Shown here in pieces: positions 29,622 to 41,947 of a DNA stretch of 51,000 nucleotides. How positions within the stretch are numbered: the first letter of the stretch is position 1; each line of letters begins with the position of its first letter. The translations under genes were made by a program, and so were the position numbers. Origin of the DNA: Glandiceps talaboti (Eukaryota; Hemichordata; Enteropneusta; Spengelidae); the NCBI RefSeq assembly GCF_964340395.1, contig NC_135569.1, forward strand, positions 12,395,019-12,446,018, written 5' to 3'. The notes below the pieces were generated by a model. The model ran no database searches. It was not told the DNA's origin and saw nothing but the letters and a program-made list of their open reading frames with translations.

Positions 29622-32600
29622 ATGGCGGCCGTGAGAGCACCAGCAAAGAAAACCGTGGAGTTGTTTTACGATGTTATTTCACCCTACTCGTGGATTGGTT
29701 TTGAGGTATGCATTCATATTAAATCTAAAACCCCATCGCAGAGTAAGAGTTACCTCTAACATGATTTTAAAAACATAGCAGGCGTTGTGACGCTCACGCT
29801 TGCAGACTGAGTAAGTCGGGCTTAATTTCGTCCCTTGCTCTCCACACGTCCCTAGGCCCTTCCCACCTCCATGCTCTCCACAAGTGGTACAGTGTGAGAA
29901 TCGAGTGCTCACTTACTCCGTCTGCCGATAGGACGAGCTCACAAACTACTTTCCAAAACTTAGTTGTATTACATGTATGTAGGTTGGGTGCGTTATACCA
30001 TGGAAGTGGGTTTACTTCCATGGTTATACGCACATCCCAGGAACCAAATCAAAACATTCCCAAATTATTTAACACGTTATATACACCCACCGGGGGGGGG
30101 GGGGGGGCTAGAGTACTCACCTGGGTAATGGCTACAAGTGTACCATGACGGATTCACATTACAAGAACAGACAATACAACAATTCTAAAAGGAGGGGTCA
30201 AATGTCTACATTAATTCTGCCTAGGGGTCAAATGTCTACATTAATTCTGCCTAGGGGTCAAATGTCTACATTAATTCTGCCTAGGGGTCAAATGTCTACA
30301 TTAATTCTGCCTAGGGGTCAAATGTCTACATTAATTCTGCCTAGGGGTCAAATGTCTACATTAATTCTGCCTAGGGGTCAAATGTCTACATTAATTCTGC
30401 CTAGGGGTCAAATGTCTACATTAATTCTGCCTAGGGGTCAAATGTCTACATTAATTCTGCCTAGGGGTCAAATGTCTACATTAATTCTGCCTAGGGGTCA
30501 AATGTCTACATTAATTCTGCCTAGGGGTCAAATGTCTACATATAATTCTGTCTAGGGGTCAAATGTCTACATTAATTCTGCCTAGGGGTCAAATGTCTAC
30601 ATATAATTCTGTCTAGGGGTCAAATGTCTACATTAATTCTGCCTAGGGGTCAAATGTCCACATTAAATCTGCATAGGGGTCAAATGTCTACATTAATTCT
30701 GCATAGGGGTCAAATGTCCACATTAAATCTGCATAGGGGTCAAATGTCCACATTAAATCTGCATAGGGGTCAAATGTCCACATTAAATCTGCATAGGGGT
30801 CAAATGTCTACATTAATTCTGCCTGAAAAGGAGTCAACATACATGTTAATTTTATTAATAATGGAAGAACATTACTACTATAACTAACGCCAAATGTTAT
30901 CTAGAACTATTTTGATTATTTTTAATCAATGAACAAAAGTTAAATTCCATTGCAAAATTTAGAAAGATAACAACTTCCAACATAAGTTTACATATACACC
31001 AATACACTTACAGGTGGTTGTAGTGTTGAAATTAGATTGAATAAAAGTGCTAATATCACACATGTTTGGAAGTAAACATTTTGACAGCAGATTTTAATGA
31101 TATAATATACTGTTAATGATTTGCCACATTTTTATTCTATCTCTCTCCTGTAGACACTATGTAGGTATCGCAGTAAATGGAATATTGATCTTAAACTCAG
31201 ACCATTCTTCTATGCAGCAGTATTAAAGACTGCAGGTAGGACTGGATTTTGTCATCACTATGTAGACTGTATAAGGTATGTACTTAGCACAATGTCATTC
31301 CTGGTAAAGAAATCATATTCTTTCCAAGATTTGCCATGGTGGCGCTCTACTTCCTGTCTGTGTGTACCTTGGGGGTATACATGGTATAGGTTACTCTGTT
31401 AATCATTGAGCACTGCTGTTTTCCTCGATGTCTGAATAATATGAAAAACATCCCTGATTTACACTTCTACAGAATACCACAGGACAAAGCTCTTAATAAA
31501 CAGTACTATGAGGTGATGATACCCCCAATTTGAGCAAGGGTGCTGTATTTTCAATTTCCTGTTTGTAGTCTGGAATGGCCTATATTATCAATTTTTTTTA
31601 AGAAGTTAAAACAAAGCCTTATCACTACAGAGTTCATTTTATTAACCTTTATTAACAGCCAGGTCTCAATCCCTGGTTTTCACATTTCTATAATCTTAAA
31701 TCAGTGGCACCATAAGGATTAACATGACCAATCTCTTGATGTCTGAATCAACTTTTTCTATATCTCTGCCAAACAACTGTTCATCTTGATTTTAATCCTA
31801 AACCGAACTGGGCATTCAATACTACATAAATGACAACAGGTAAATCTAACAAAAATATTTGCCAAAAAGGGACAGCTAGAATTACAACAGTCATTTTGTA
31901 AAACATTACAATAGGGAACTTGCAAACAAGCCATGTTTGAATGTTGCATCATGGGAAATGTGATAATAAATACTAATAAATTAGTATTGTTAACAATGTT
32001 GATACATTGTTTGTAACCACAAATAATCAATTCATAGTTACTCTGACCATTGTGGGAGGTTAATTTTTATCAGTAGCTCAGATTACAATAACCACAGATA
32101 TCCCTTAGTCCTTTGCATATGAGCATGCTCAGTCTGGATTGCAAGTTCCCCATTCTAATTATCATATTAAAGGGGCACATGCTGTGTTTATATGTGTTTA
32201 GGCATAGTTTTTACAGCATACTTAAAAAGGTACTCACAGTGTTGTACATACTTCAAGTACACTTAACCACCACTTGCAATTGACTGAACTCAAACTTGGT
32301 ATTAAGATATAGCTCTTAATAATCTGATGACATAATTTATTGTACCTATCAAAAAAAATTCAGGAAATTCATACTATGCAATAAACTTTTCTAACAATGC
32401 CAGAAGACAATCATGATATTATAGAATACATGCATCAACATTTTCAATTATACTAAAATGTAGTTTTATTGAAGTATTTTCACTTGAGTAAATCATAGAC
32501 CCTACAGTTGGTGTAGGGTCTATGAGTAAATGGCTTAATATAAACTCTTGAGAAGCTTGTGCCACTTTAATGATATCTAGATTAATTTTCAATCTAACCT

Positions 32601-35600
32601 TAATACTCCTTTTTTTTTTAGAAAACAAAGCTCCAATTTTCAATAAAAGAAAGATGGAATATATAATGAAGGATCTTGGGCGACTGGCACATTTCCATAA
32701 AATTCCAATCAAACCGCCAAGTGATCCTTTTACAACTTTATTCAAAAAAGGTAAATATACAACCATTAATGAGACTATACTTGGTGCACAACACTTAGTC
32801 ATTAATGCCCCCCCCCCCACCCACATAAATGTGCATGGTAGAAATACTATTATTGTTTTTAATATCAGGTCAAAATTTAATAAGGTATTGCAATGTCCAA
32901 GTACGTATTTCGACATTTCTTAATGTAATTAGAATACACAAACCAATGACACAATTATCAAGAATTCAGCATGAGAATTAAACTGAAGGTCTTCATACCA
33001 TACTCAAACCAAATTATTGTTTTTGAACAGAAAAAATTGATTATATACCCAGGGTCGTTCTACGCTACAAGAATTTACTCATATCTATGTCTCAGGTTTT
33101 GCAGTGAAAATATGAGTCAAAATGTTGCAAATTACAAATAGTTCCCCCTGATTTTGATAAATTATACTTGAGGAGGTATAATTATGGTAATCCCAAATAT
33201 TTTACTGTTGAACCAAAAAATACCTGTGACCTAAGGGTATAAATTTGTCACTACTTGTCTAGCAGGTCATAGTGACAAGGCTCCCTTAGGTCACGATTAT
33301 TTTACTCAACTTTAGAAAGAATTCAAGAAAAGGTTTTTCTGCTTGTTACATTTGGTATCAAAACAAATATATTAGTTGTAATATGTCCTCTGTGAAACCT
33401 TGTCGTATATTTCCAATAGGTTCACTGCCTGCGCAAAGACTTCTAACTGCAATATCAATGAATGAAAATGATGACTCAGTAGAGAAAATATCAAGACTAT
33501 TTTGGTTGAGAATATGGTCAAAGGTAATACTAAAAATTATACATCAATTCTGTTTTAAAATTAAATTCATATGTTTTGGTGATCCTGTATTAAATTAATC
33601 TTCTTTCTCCCAACAAGTTGAATTACTTGTTTACAAATACCCCCTGGGAGAAGGAGGAGTAACTCTTTTTAGAAATACAAACTTGAACATTACAGAACTG
33701 CATACTTCAGTCATTGTCAACATATTGACCTATTATTAAAGCTTTATTAAGCTCAGATGTCAAAGGTCGTGTCTTTTGAATAATGAGTCAAACTCTTTCC
33801 AAAGACTGCAGTATGCTGTCGAACATTTTATGTAATAATTTTCAAGTTTGTGTTTGGAACCAAAGTGTAATTTAATACTCAACATCAACTCTGTATATAC
33901 ACTGTGTACTGCTATACCTAAATTTGCCTATGACTGAAAAATGATTACCTTAACTGTAACAGTGTTTTCTCTAGGTTTCCAGGACAGAGGGGTTCCCCCC
34001 CCCCCCTTGCATCAAATTGTTTTGAGGGGGGGGGGGGTTTCAGTGCTAATGATTGTAATTCGTTAAAATGCAAGTTTACAACACTTTTAGGTTTTTAGGT
34101 GATCTTACATAGACATAGTACCATGTAACTTGTTTCTCAATTACAACTTATATATACTTTTAATGTCTGTCTGTCTGTCTGTCTGTCTGTCTTTCTGTAT
34201 GTTGTCTTTCTGTTATGTATTCACATACTTTAAATCATGTAATTTTGTATTCAAAACCATTGTAAATATGTGTTCATATTTTTCTTTTATACAGGATAAA
34301 GATATTACAGAGCCAGCCAGCTTTTTAGAGGTAATTTCAAGTACACTATTTCCATCATTCAATATGATGTAATGTTGAAAATCAGTCTGAATATCATTCG
34401 TTCAACTGGCACCTTAATTTGCATATGCATGAGTACTTTTTTGTGTCATTAACTGAACACAATAGTTTTGGGTTGTGTGGTACTAATGTGTCAATACCTT
34501 CATGGTTATTGATTAGTCATTTACATACTTCATCCAATGTTACACAGTAAATGCACAAATAATTGAAAATGATCAATATACTCCCCCAGGTGATGAAGAC
34601 TGTTGGTTTAAATGATGAGAAAGCCCGTAGATTGATTGGGAAGATAAAGGACCAAGATGTCAAAGACAAACTGCAAGAAAACACTCAAACAGCTTTAAGT
34701 CATGGTGTAAGTCATACATATCATATGTAGAGTTGTTGCTAAACGTTCCAGATACACCACATCTCTGTATTTCAGATTACGTATGTGACCATAGATTCAA
34801 AATCTGAATTTCTTCTCTTATCATTGTTGGTGGCAGAGTGCACACACATGGTTAAACAACTTGCCTCTTATCACTCGGGTCAGTCCTTTCTTAAATTTGC
34901 CACACTGTATCTAAGAAAGGAGAATGTTATTCATTAGACGCTACAGGTTTTCTTCAGGTACTTTATTTCCCTCCTGCATTAACACTGAATCCCTAAGGGT
35001 CACCCCTCTTTGGTACCTCTAAATGTGGACCATTCCCATATGTATAAATGATGATTTCCAAGATATAGATTAACTAATAATGTTATTTTCAATACAAAAT
35101 GGGAGAGCAGATACAATCATACACTCAAGTAAAGCAATTCCACTCTATGTTACACTTATAGTGTTTTAGGACATATCTGATTGTAGTTTAAGGAGAGATG
35201 CTAGTAAAAATTATTACATATGTACCAGTGTACTTACACTGTTGCATGTGCACTGTTGCACTGCAGTGCAATACCGAAACCAGTTTTGTATACCTGCATG
35301 CAAATGATATTCAAATTAGGGCACAATTGTTCATTGTACTCAAAAGCACTCGATCTCACAGTGTCATTTTTACCGAAATTTGCTGTTTTTAATAAACATA
35401 TATGTAATAATAACAGAACCCTAGTTCGTGTGAGTTCCAGTGTGGGTGACACTTGCGAAAGTATGGCCTTAGAGAACTCGGCAAGCACTCATGCAAATAC
35501 CCCGAGTACGCCACACTTGTACTTGCACATCATTGGATTCTGTTGTATCTTTTACCACTACAGTTGTCATTTAATTCCCTTTCAGGCATTTGGAGCTCCA

Positions 35601-36229
35601 AAAATTCTTGTCCATGCTGATGATGGAAAGAAACATGCATTCTTTGGTTCCGACAGATTTCATATCATAGCAGAAATATTGGGTAGGTTTTCCCCAACAG
35701 TAATGATATCCATATTCATACAGGCTAGAATATATTTTTCATTAGATACAAGGCATCTTGTAGAGTTGATGCAAAGTGGCCTGTAGTTTACAGAAGTGGG
35801 TAGCCATGACTGGCACAATTGCATATACTAAGTATAGTTTGTGTGTATTTCATTGAAGACTTGGCTTAAATATATGACATATAATTGTGATATCAAATTT
35901 TCACAGTGCTTTTATCTTCATAGTCACTCAAGCAAGAAACTTGTAACATGCAGACAATTATCAGATTCGAGACATTTGATGAGTTGAACCACAACAATGA
36001 GAATGAGACATCTTACTGCCTTAAACCTATGACGACACAGTTAGGAAGAGTGCTATTGTGATATTAACATAGTATAATCTGCTAATTCTTAAAATTTAGC
36101 TTTTTTGTTTTTGTGTTTTTTAGATAGTATTTTGAATTTCAGTAACACAAAATGACAACTAATTCCATGTGTAACTTTACAGGAGAAAAGCATGATTTCA
36201 ATCCAGCAGATGAAGAATTATCTGTATGA
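29622..36229 (+). CDS. GSTK1: Glutathione S-transferase kappa, copy B, complete, no PTS1
   Basis: Tandem paralogue of copy A. Eight exons: 29622-29705, 31154-31235, 32622-32750, 33420-33523, 34295-34330, 34590-34706, 35586-35682 and 36183-36229; phases the same as copy A; 231 residues. It has VELFYDVISPYSWIGFE (expected catalytic Ser20), TLCRYRSKWNIDLKLRPFF, GSLPAQRLLTAISM, DKDITEP and AFGAPKILVHADDGKKHAF followed by FGSDRFHIIAEILGEKH. Exons 2 to 6 are identical in length to copy A. Exon 1 is three codons longer, exon 7 one codon longer (extra Asp in the HADDGKK turn), and the last exon diverges completely after GEK. It ends ELSV, so the peroxisomal tripeptide of copy A is absent. The first 11 residues have three basic and no acidic residue but make a poor leader; location is uncertain. 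Intron 1 holds a 632-bp minisatellite. Confidence 0.95.
29984..30026. repeat. Near-perfect hairpin in GSTK1-B intron 1
   Basis: TGCGTTATACCATGGAAGT and ACTTCCATGGTTATACGCA are complementary apart from a small shift, around a six-base loop. The GGAAGT/ACTTCC core resembles the doublet in CFAP107 intron 1. Confidence 0.5.
30193..30824. repeat. 30-bp minisatellite, about 21 copies (GSTK1-B intron 1)
   Basis: Tandem array of a 30-bp unit (AGGGGTCAAATGTCTACATT then AATTCTGCCT). The first about 11 units are identical by eye. The later part mixes variants: TATAATTCTGTCT units of 31 bp and a TCCACATTAAATCTGCAT variant. The unit length is a multiple of three, so a repeated RGQMSTLILP reading frame runs through it. 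No start context, splice site or homology supports translation. Confidence 0.95.
31524..31590. repeat. Dispersed repeat, related to 40025-40085
   Basis: GCAAGGGTGCTRTA.T.TCAATTTCCTGTTTGYAGTCTGSAATGGCCTAT is found in GSTK1-B intron 2 and again in intron 3 of the cathepsin-like gene, same plus-strand orientation. A nearby word (ATCAGTGGCACCATAAG, about 31702-31718) is found inverted at 9730-9746, so a larger repeat may be involved. Confidence 0.5.
32494..32524. repeat. Perfect 13-bp stem hairpin (GSTK1-B intron 2)
   Basis: CATAGACCCTACA, loop GTTGG, TGTAGGGTCTATG. It lies about 100 bases upstream of exon 3. The flanks GAGTAAAT and GAGTAAAT are direct repeats on the two sides (AAATCATAG.. / ..CTATGAGTAAAT), which hints at a tiny insertion. 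Confidence 0.5.
33227..33293. repeat. Imperfect hairpin (GSTK1-B intron 3)
   Basis: GTGACCTAAGGG..TTGTCACTA pairs with TAGTGACAAGGCTCCCTTAGGTCAC. Two paired blocks are separated by a small internal loop. Confidence 0.45.
34826..35050 (+). mobile_element. tRNA-related SINE, copy 2 (GSTK1-B intron 6)
   Basis: Plus-strand relative of the element at 22047-22308: GTTGGTGGCAGAGTG, GGTTAAACAACTTGCC, GGGTCAG, AAATTTGCCA...CTGTA..TAAGAA, then TCCTGCATTAACACTGAATCC (34972-34992), which is identical in both. The head is more decayed and the B box is not recognisable. It has opposite orientation and sits in a different intron from copy 1. Confidence 0.5.
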
Positions 36230-38309
36230 CAGTGAGAACGACAAACAATAACAAACAGAGTACCAATGTCCCTGAAAGCTGCCATGATGACAATGACACA
36301 GACATCAATATAATATAATATATTATCATTTCCCTTCAGTTGTGATCAAAAGTTAATTTCATCAAAATATCAAATACTTTCAAAATATCAACAACTGACA
36401 GCCATATTCATCTGGTACCAAGACTAAAAAGTACCATTATTTTGGTGGGAAGCCCCAGTAAAATTATAGGGTACTCTGGTAGATTTTACCTGCTTACTGC
36501 CCCTTAACATACACACTGGGGTGACTACCTCCAGCTTAGGTGCTGTAAATGTTATTACCTGGATAAACTGGCATAGTTTTCTATACATTGTACCATTATT
36601 TTCAACATTTACATCAACCATTGCCTCCCCAATGATAGCATTTTAAGTTAAACAAACAATGATGAGTCTAACTACAGCAACCAAAAGACCTGGAAAACGG
36701 GTCTTGAAAGTAGTTTAGCAATGACACAGTTGCAAGCTGGCACAGCGGGTTTCAATAATTAGGCTGGTTCATAAAAAAACCAATGTTTTGACTATTCACA
36801 TAGTCTTTATTCATGTTCTAAAATAAATAAAATGACACAGGAAATATAAAAAATAGTATGGTGAAAGGCAAAGTTAAACAAGTGAAAAGGGGAGGCTATG
36901 GAACAAGGCAGTGTGAGTTGTCAAAGCGTTGGTTATTCGAGCTTATTTATTGCAACCTGTTGTGTCATTGCCACACTTGCTGAGTTTATAGTTTGTAAGT
37001 CTATATATACTCATTATGTTACCCTAACAACTTACATTGAAGTAATGACGCAGTTTCAATTCTTACATATCTTTTAGGAAGTGCAACATAATGGATAAAA
37101 ACTATTTCAATTCAAAGACACTGCAGATGTTTTACAATCTTTATTTTCCTCTGAGTATAAGATACTATGTAATTATTGTAACAGTATTTCTTTCAAAATG
37201 TATTATAGCAATGGATTATTATAGTTATGTAATACAAACTTGGAAATTACAATCTTGGTTTTCTCTTGATTTTGAGCAGCAAGAATGTGTTTGTTGTTGT
37301 TCTATGAAGCAATCAGATGTCAGTATTTTCATTGCAATGTTAGTGACGAATATACAAGGATCAACATTAAATTCCATCACTGAGGTAGACGAACAGCTCT
37401 AATAACATTATAATTTTTCATAATTATTTTTTTGGTTAAAAGACGGAGAAGATATCTAATACTGTTCTTGCCACTGTGAATCCATTGCAGGTAGCATTGT
37501 GAATGTGAACACAGATTCAAGTATTGACATATCTACCATGTTACCACCTGTATAGATTGTAATATACGTCATGCTGTTCAGCCCAGTTAGGCTTCTAAAA
37601 ACACAACAACTGTACTATACTGCCCAATATCCTGCACAGTGCAACCAGATTTAGTTGCAACCAATCAAATGGTGTTGTAAAGGTGTCAAAATGACTGACA
37701 CCAGCCTTTCAATACAGATTTATGAGACCAGCCACCTAATTTTACGCCAATCCTAAACACGGTTCCAATCAAAGTCTGGTAGTTATCAAGTACAAACAAT
37801 TGGCAAGTATCACCATAACAATAATCGTTCTTATCACCAGAAGCAGAAGTCTGCCTGTTTCACTTTACTCTACCTCTATTTGAATTTCTAATCACAAGGT
37901 CAAGGCGGGTCCTAAATCTTTTGATCTTGCCGGCACAGAGTAGTACACGTGAGAGGTTGCTGATCGATAACGGGGCACAAATGTCGTATCTTACAGACTA
38001 CTAACAGTACTGAACGATAAATAAAGAAGTCATCTCAAGGATCTGATATATTATCAACTGTAAAATAGTACAGATGTACAGGAGTTGCTCAGACGTCAGA
38101 CCAAATCCAAGGTTCGTTTCCCTTATAAACTGTATATGCAGAGTATATTTACTTGTTTATGGTCTTTTTATTGAAATCCGTATATAATTTTACCTAACAT
38201 GTTGTCTTTTGATGCATGTATATCATCATATTGTGAATGCAATCCAGAATAATTATCATTTTACTGTTCACTGAAAACTATACATTATAATGATACTTTC
38301 TGATCGGAA
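36230..38309. other. Intergenic region between convergent GSTK1-B and cathepsin-like gene
   Basis: GSTK1-B 3' UTR, with overlapping AATAAA signals at 36822-36827 and 36826-36831, then AT-rich sequence. A copy of the GGTAGATTTTACCTG repeat lies at 36478-36501. An open frame at 37091-37402 has no recognisable domain and is probably chance. TTTATT at 38167-38172 is a candidate polyadenylation signal for the minus-strand gene. Confidence 0.55.
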
Positions 38310-38579
38310 TCAGTATGGATATGTTGAGTTAGTGGCCAGTCCACATCTGTTCCCTTTATTCCTGATAATTTGGATGTATCCTTCCATTCCCCAAGACACA
38401 CCTGGAAATGAGAAATAGAACGTTTGTAAGAAAAAAATAGGCGTGGCAATCTATTGGTAAATTACTGTCAACTCCTTGTATTGAAATGGTGTCTGTAACA
38501 ACTGGTCATCAATTGAAATAGATTTGCTCGCATTAAGCTCATTCCTACCAATTTGACAAACTCCAACTCGTCACTATTC

Positions 38580-38634
<55 letters not shown>

Positions 38635-41600
38635 AAGGGAAATGTTACATATTTTTCTTAATGTATTTGTAAAGAGTTAGCTCAGTTTGTCAGTATTCCT
38701 TTTAATAATGTCATAAAACTCTGTGACAAGATAAATAGTTTACCATTGTAACCCTAACATCAGCCTTGAAAACTGTTTTACTAGCTCTACTCATCAGTGC
38801 AGTTAAATCCAACTCTATGCAGTTGTGTAGACCTGCGCAAATATTTAATTTTCTTTAGAGAAAGCGTTGGAGTAAAGCCAACTTATACACATAATAATAA
38901 CCATCAAAGTATATCATATTATAAATAATTCAGATGCACAAGTGGAATAAAGCATCTAGCTTAGTATGAAACTCGGAAATAAATATCATACACATTTGCT
39001 CTTACTTTACAAAAGGGAATTTGGAATTTATATTTTTAGAACGTTTTCAGTTCACACTGTATTTGCATATCTGGTACCATTTATTTTGTTCAAGACTATG
39101 TTTGTTGGTGCTTTATTAGGATATTCGAGTTTATAACAAGTAATAATACGAAAATAAAATATATGCTAATGAATTCCGACTTTCGTTTTTCATTCCGTTA
39201 TTACGCATGCATAATTAATAGTATTTCATCTTTATAAAAAAAATCAGTTGGTGAATATAACCTTCCATGAAAAACATGTGGGTTTGTTTGTTTGTTTGTT
39301 TGTTTGTGTTTGTTGGGGGGGGGGGGCTTACTACAAAAAATGCAACAATAAAGACATACCCCACGAGTTTTTGCATATCCAGTAATCATCACCCTGTTCT
39401 GTTGTCCCATACCCTACAAGTAACATTGCATGGTCTAACACTGTCGAAGAGCATTGTGGGTCATCATACACACCAGAGGCATAGAATTGGAATGATGGGT
39501 GACTGGCATCTACATACACAAATACGGGTGTTATGGCAACGGCAGCTGCAAGAGCGTCCTCGTCTCCAAACGGTTTAACAAATTTAGTACCATGAGGAAC
39601 CTAAGTGTGATTGGGTACAAATGGTGAGATTGTAAATATCATTTTCATATATTATAATAGAATTAACTTTTTTCATGGTGCTACAAACCAATTGATAATT
39701 AGTCTCGTTTTGATCAGTATGTAGTTAATTTTGTACAAAGAAATACTGACACCCCCATCACCCACCCAACCCCGGTACGGTAGAGAAAGGGTTAACGTTT
39801 ATGTGGAGATACTGGTTCATGATGAATTAGAGCTTTTACTTCGATTCCCGGTGAGTGATAATCTAAGAGGAGAAAAAACCAAATTGGAGTCCCTGGAACT
39901 CGGCAAGCGAAAAAAATAAATTAAATCCGAACGAGTATTCTAAAATAATCTTTTCATTGTCTTAGCTTGCTTTTTTAGAATCCAATAAAAGTGTAAATCT
40001 TTGTTCTGGAAAAAAAGATATTTTGGCAAGGGTGCTATAATATCAATTTCCTGTTTGCAGTCTGCAATGGCCTATTGACTGCTAGGTAACATTGAAGTTA
40101 TCCAGTCCAAGATGTTTGGTGACTTACCTTGGCCTCTTCTGTACAGCTACTGTTATTACAAATTCCCTGACTTGGATCATACGCCCCCTGTTGACACAAA
40201 CCACCAATGTCGTGGACACAATCGAAGGCGTCGTTATCTACCTGTGTCATTGATTTGTCCCAGGAACAACATTGTGCAACTTCATCTACACTTAGCAAGT
40301 ACAAATTACCAGTATTGATGGCGTGAAAACTTCCAACAGCATCTGAAATCAAATATGTACTAGATGTTTATTAGTTTAAATTTAAGTTACTAAAATTATG
40401 TGTTGTTTATTACTTTATTTGTGCATCCGTTTGTAATATTCTTGTTGTTGTTTTTCTAATGCATGTAAATAATACACACTTCAGGATTTATCAATGCATT
40501 CTTTCGGATAGTTATTTGTCCAAAACAACTATTTTTCATTAGTATATATAAATTTGAATATTGCCAGATTGTGTTATATATACAGTGTATTCATTTCAAA
40601 AGTGCGTATTTCTTTTCAAAATCATTCTTTCAACTTACATGTTTTATGTAATTAAAAATCCATTCACTGATAGCAAGCTTCACTATCTTATCGAAGATGG
40701 CCTCCTAATACCCCTCAGTAAGGTCTACTCAGATCAGATCTTGTCATTTTTGTACAGATACTTAACTGCTACTTAATATTGTACTGCTATTTTAAAATGT
40801 AACTTAAAGGGCAGTAGTCGTCTGATTCACAAATACCTCGGGGTCCCATGCTATGAAGGTTTGGCCAAGTAACTAGGGGACACTAAAGGTTTTTTTTAGC
40901 AGAATTTTACATGATTTACGAAAAACATTTTCCCAACTCTGATGACGTATCAATCAAATCATATAGACGTTGGAGAGAGCTCATTCCAACGTCTATATCC
41001 AAATGTTGGCCAAATTCAACGTATAGCTAAAGTGATGTACGTTTGGTGTTTCACTCATGGGACATTACGTTTTTGGCACAAAGATAGACAAATTCAACTC
41101 TAGACTAACAATAACAGAGAAACAACAAACACATGAGGTTCCCTTGCCCAATCACATTGAACAGTGATAACCATTGCTATTCTTTCACAGTGCAGTAAAA
41201 AAACAGGCTTCTAATGAAAACATAACACATAGACTATATGATTTTAATGGCTGCAATAGTTTATTTTCTAACTGATAATCGACATTTCAACTTTACTACT
41301 TCTACATCCCACTGTGCCCTGCACCTATATAATTGTTAGTTTTGCATTAGAAGTTGTCTGAGGGTGTGTATTAAATGTCATGTTACACGAGTGAAACACC
41401 AAGCTTACATCATTAGCTGTAATGGTCGGAGAATAAGAGCTAATATAGCGATAGCAGCACAACGCCTCGTGTTTTTCAACACAAATTAAAAAAGCTATGT
41501 AGTCTATACATGAGTACATGTACTTACCTGCTATGACGAATGCTCCAACAGCCCCAATCTGTCCTTGATTCCTTACCACGTTAACGACTCCCTTGGTTCT

Positions 41601-41851
41601 CCAGTCAACACTAGTTGGTATTCTACTCCGTACAATTTGGTTAGCCTGGATAATACCACTTAGAACATCAAATGATATCCTTGATCTCTTGAATTCCTGA
41701 GGAATAAATCAGAAGCCATCACTACTTTCTTTATATATTGTACTAAAATTTAGATTATGCTTATACGTCTTTGGTATACCAACTGAACTATACACCGCAA
41801 CACCCAAACACAAATGCGTGCGTGTATGCGTGAGTGCGTGCGTGCGTGCGC

Positions 41852-41947
<96 letters not shown>

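Noticed and set aside
30145-30887. Open frames made of RGQMSTLILP-type repeats, as a repetitive protein; also the array as a CRISPR
   Set aside because: The frames follow a 30-bp minisatellite in an intron, broken by 31-bp variants, with no splice or homology support. CRISPR is excluded because the units abut with no spacers and the DNA is eukaryotic.
37091-37402. 103-codon plus-strand frame downstream of GSTK1-B
   Set aside because: Not recognisable, AT-driven composition rich in Tyr, Ile and Phe, and no splice partners.
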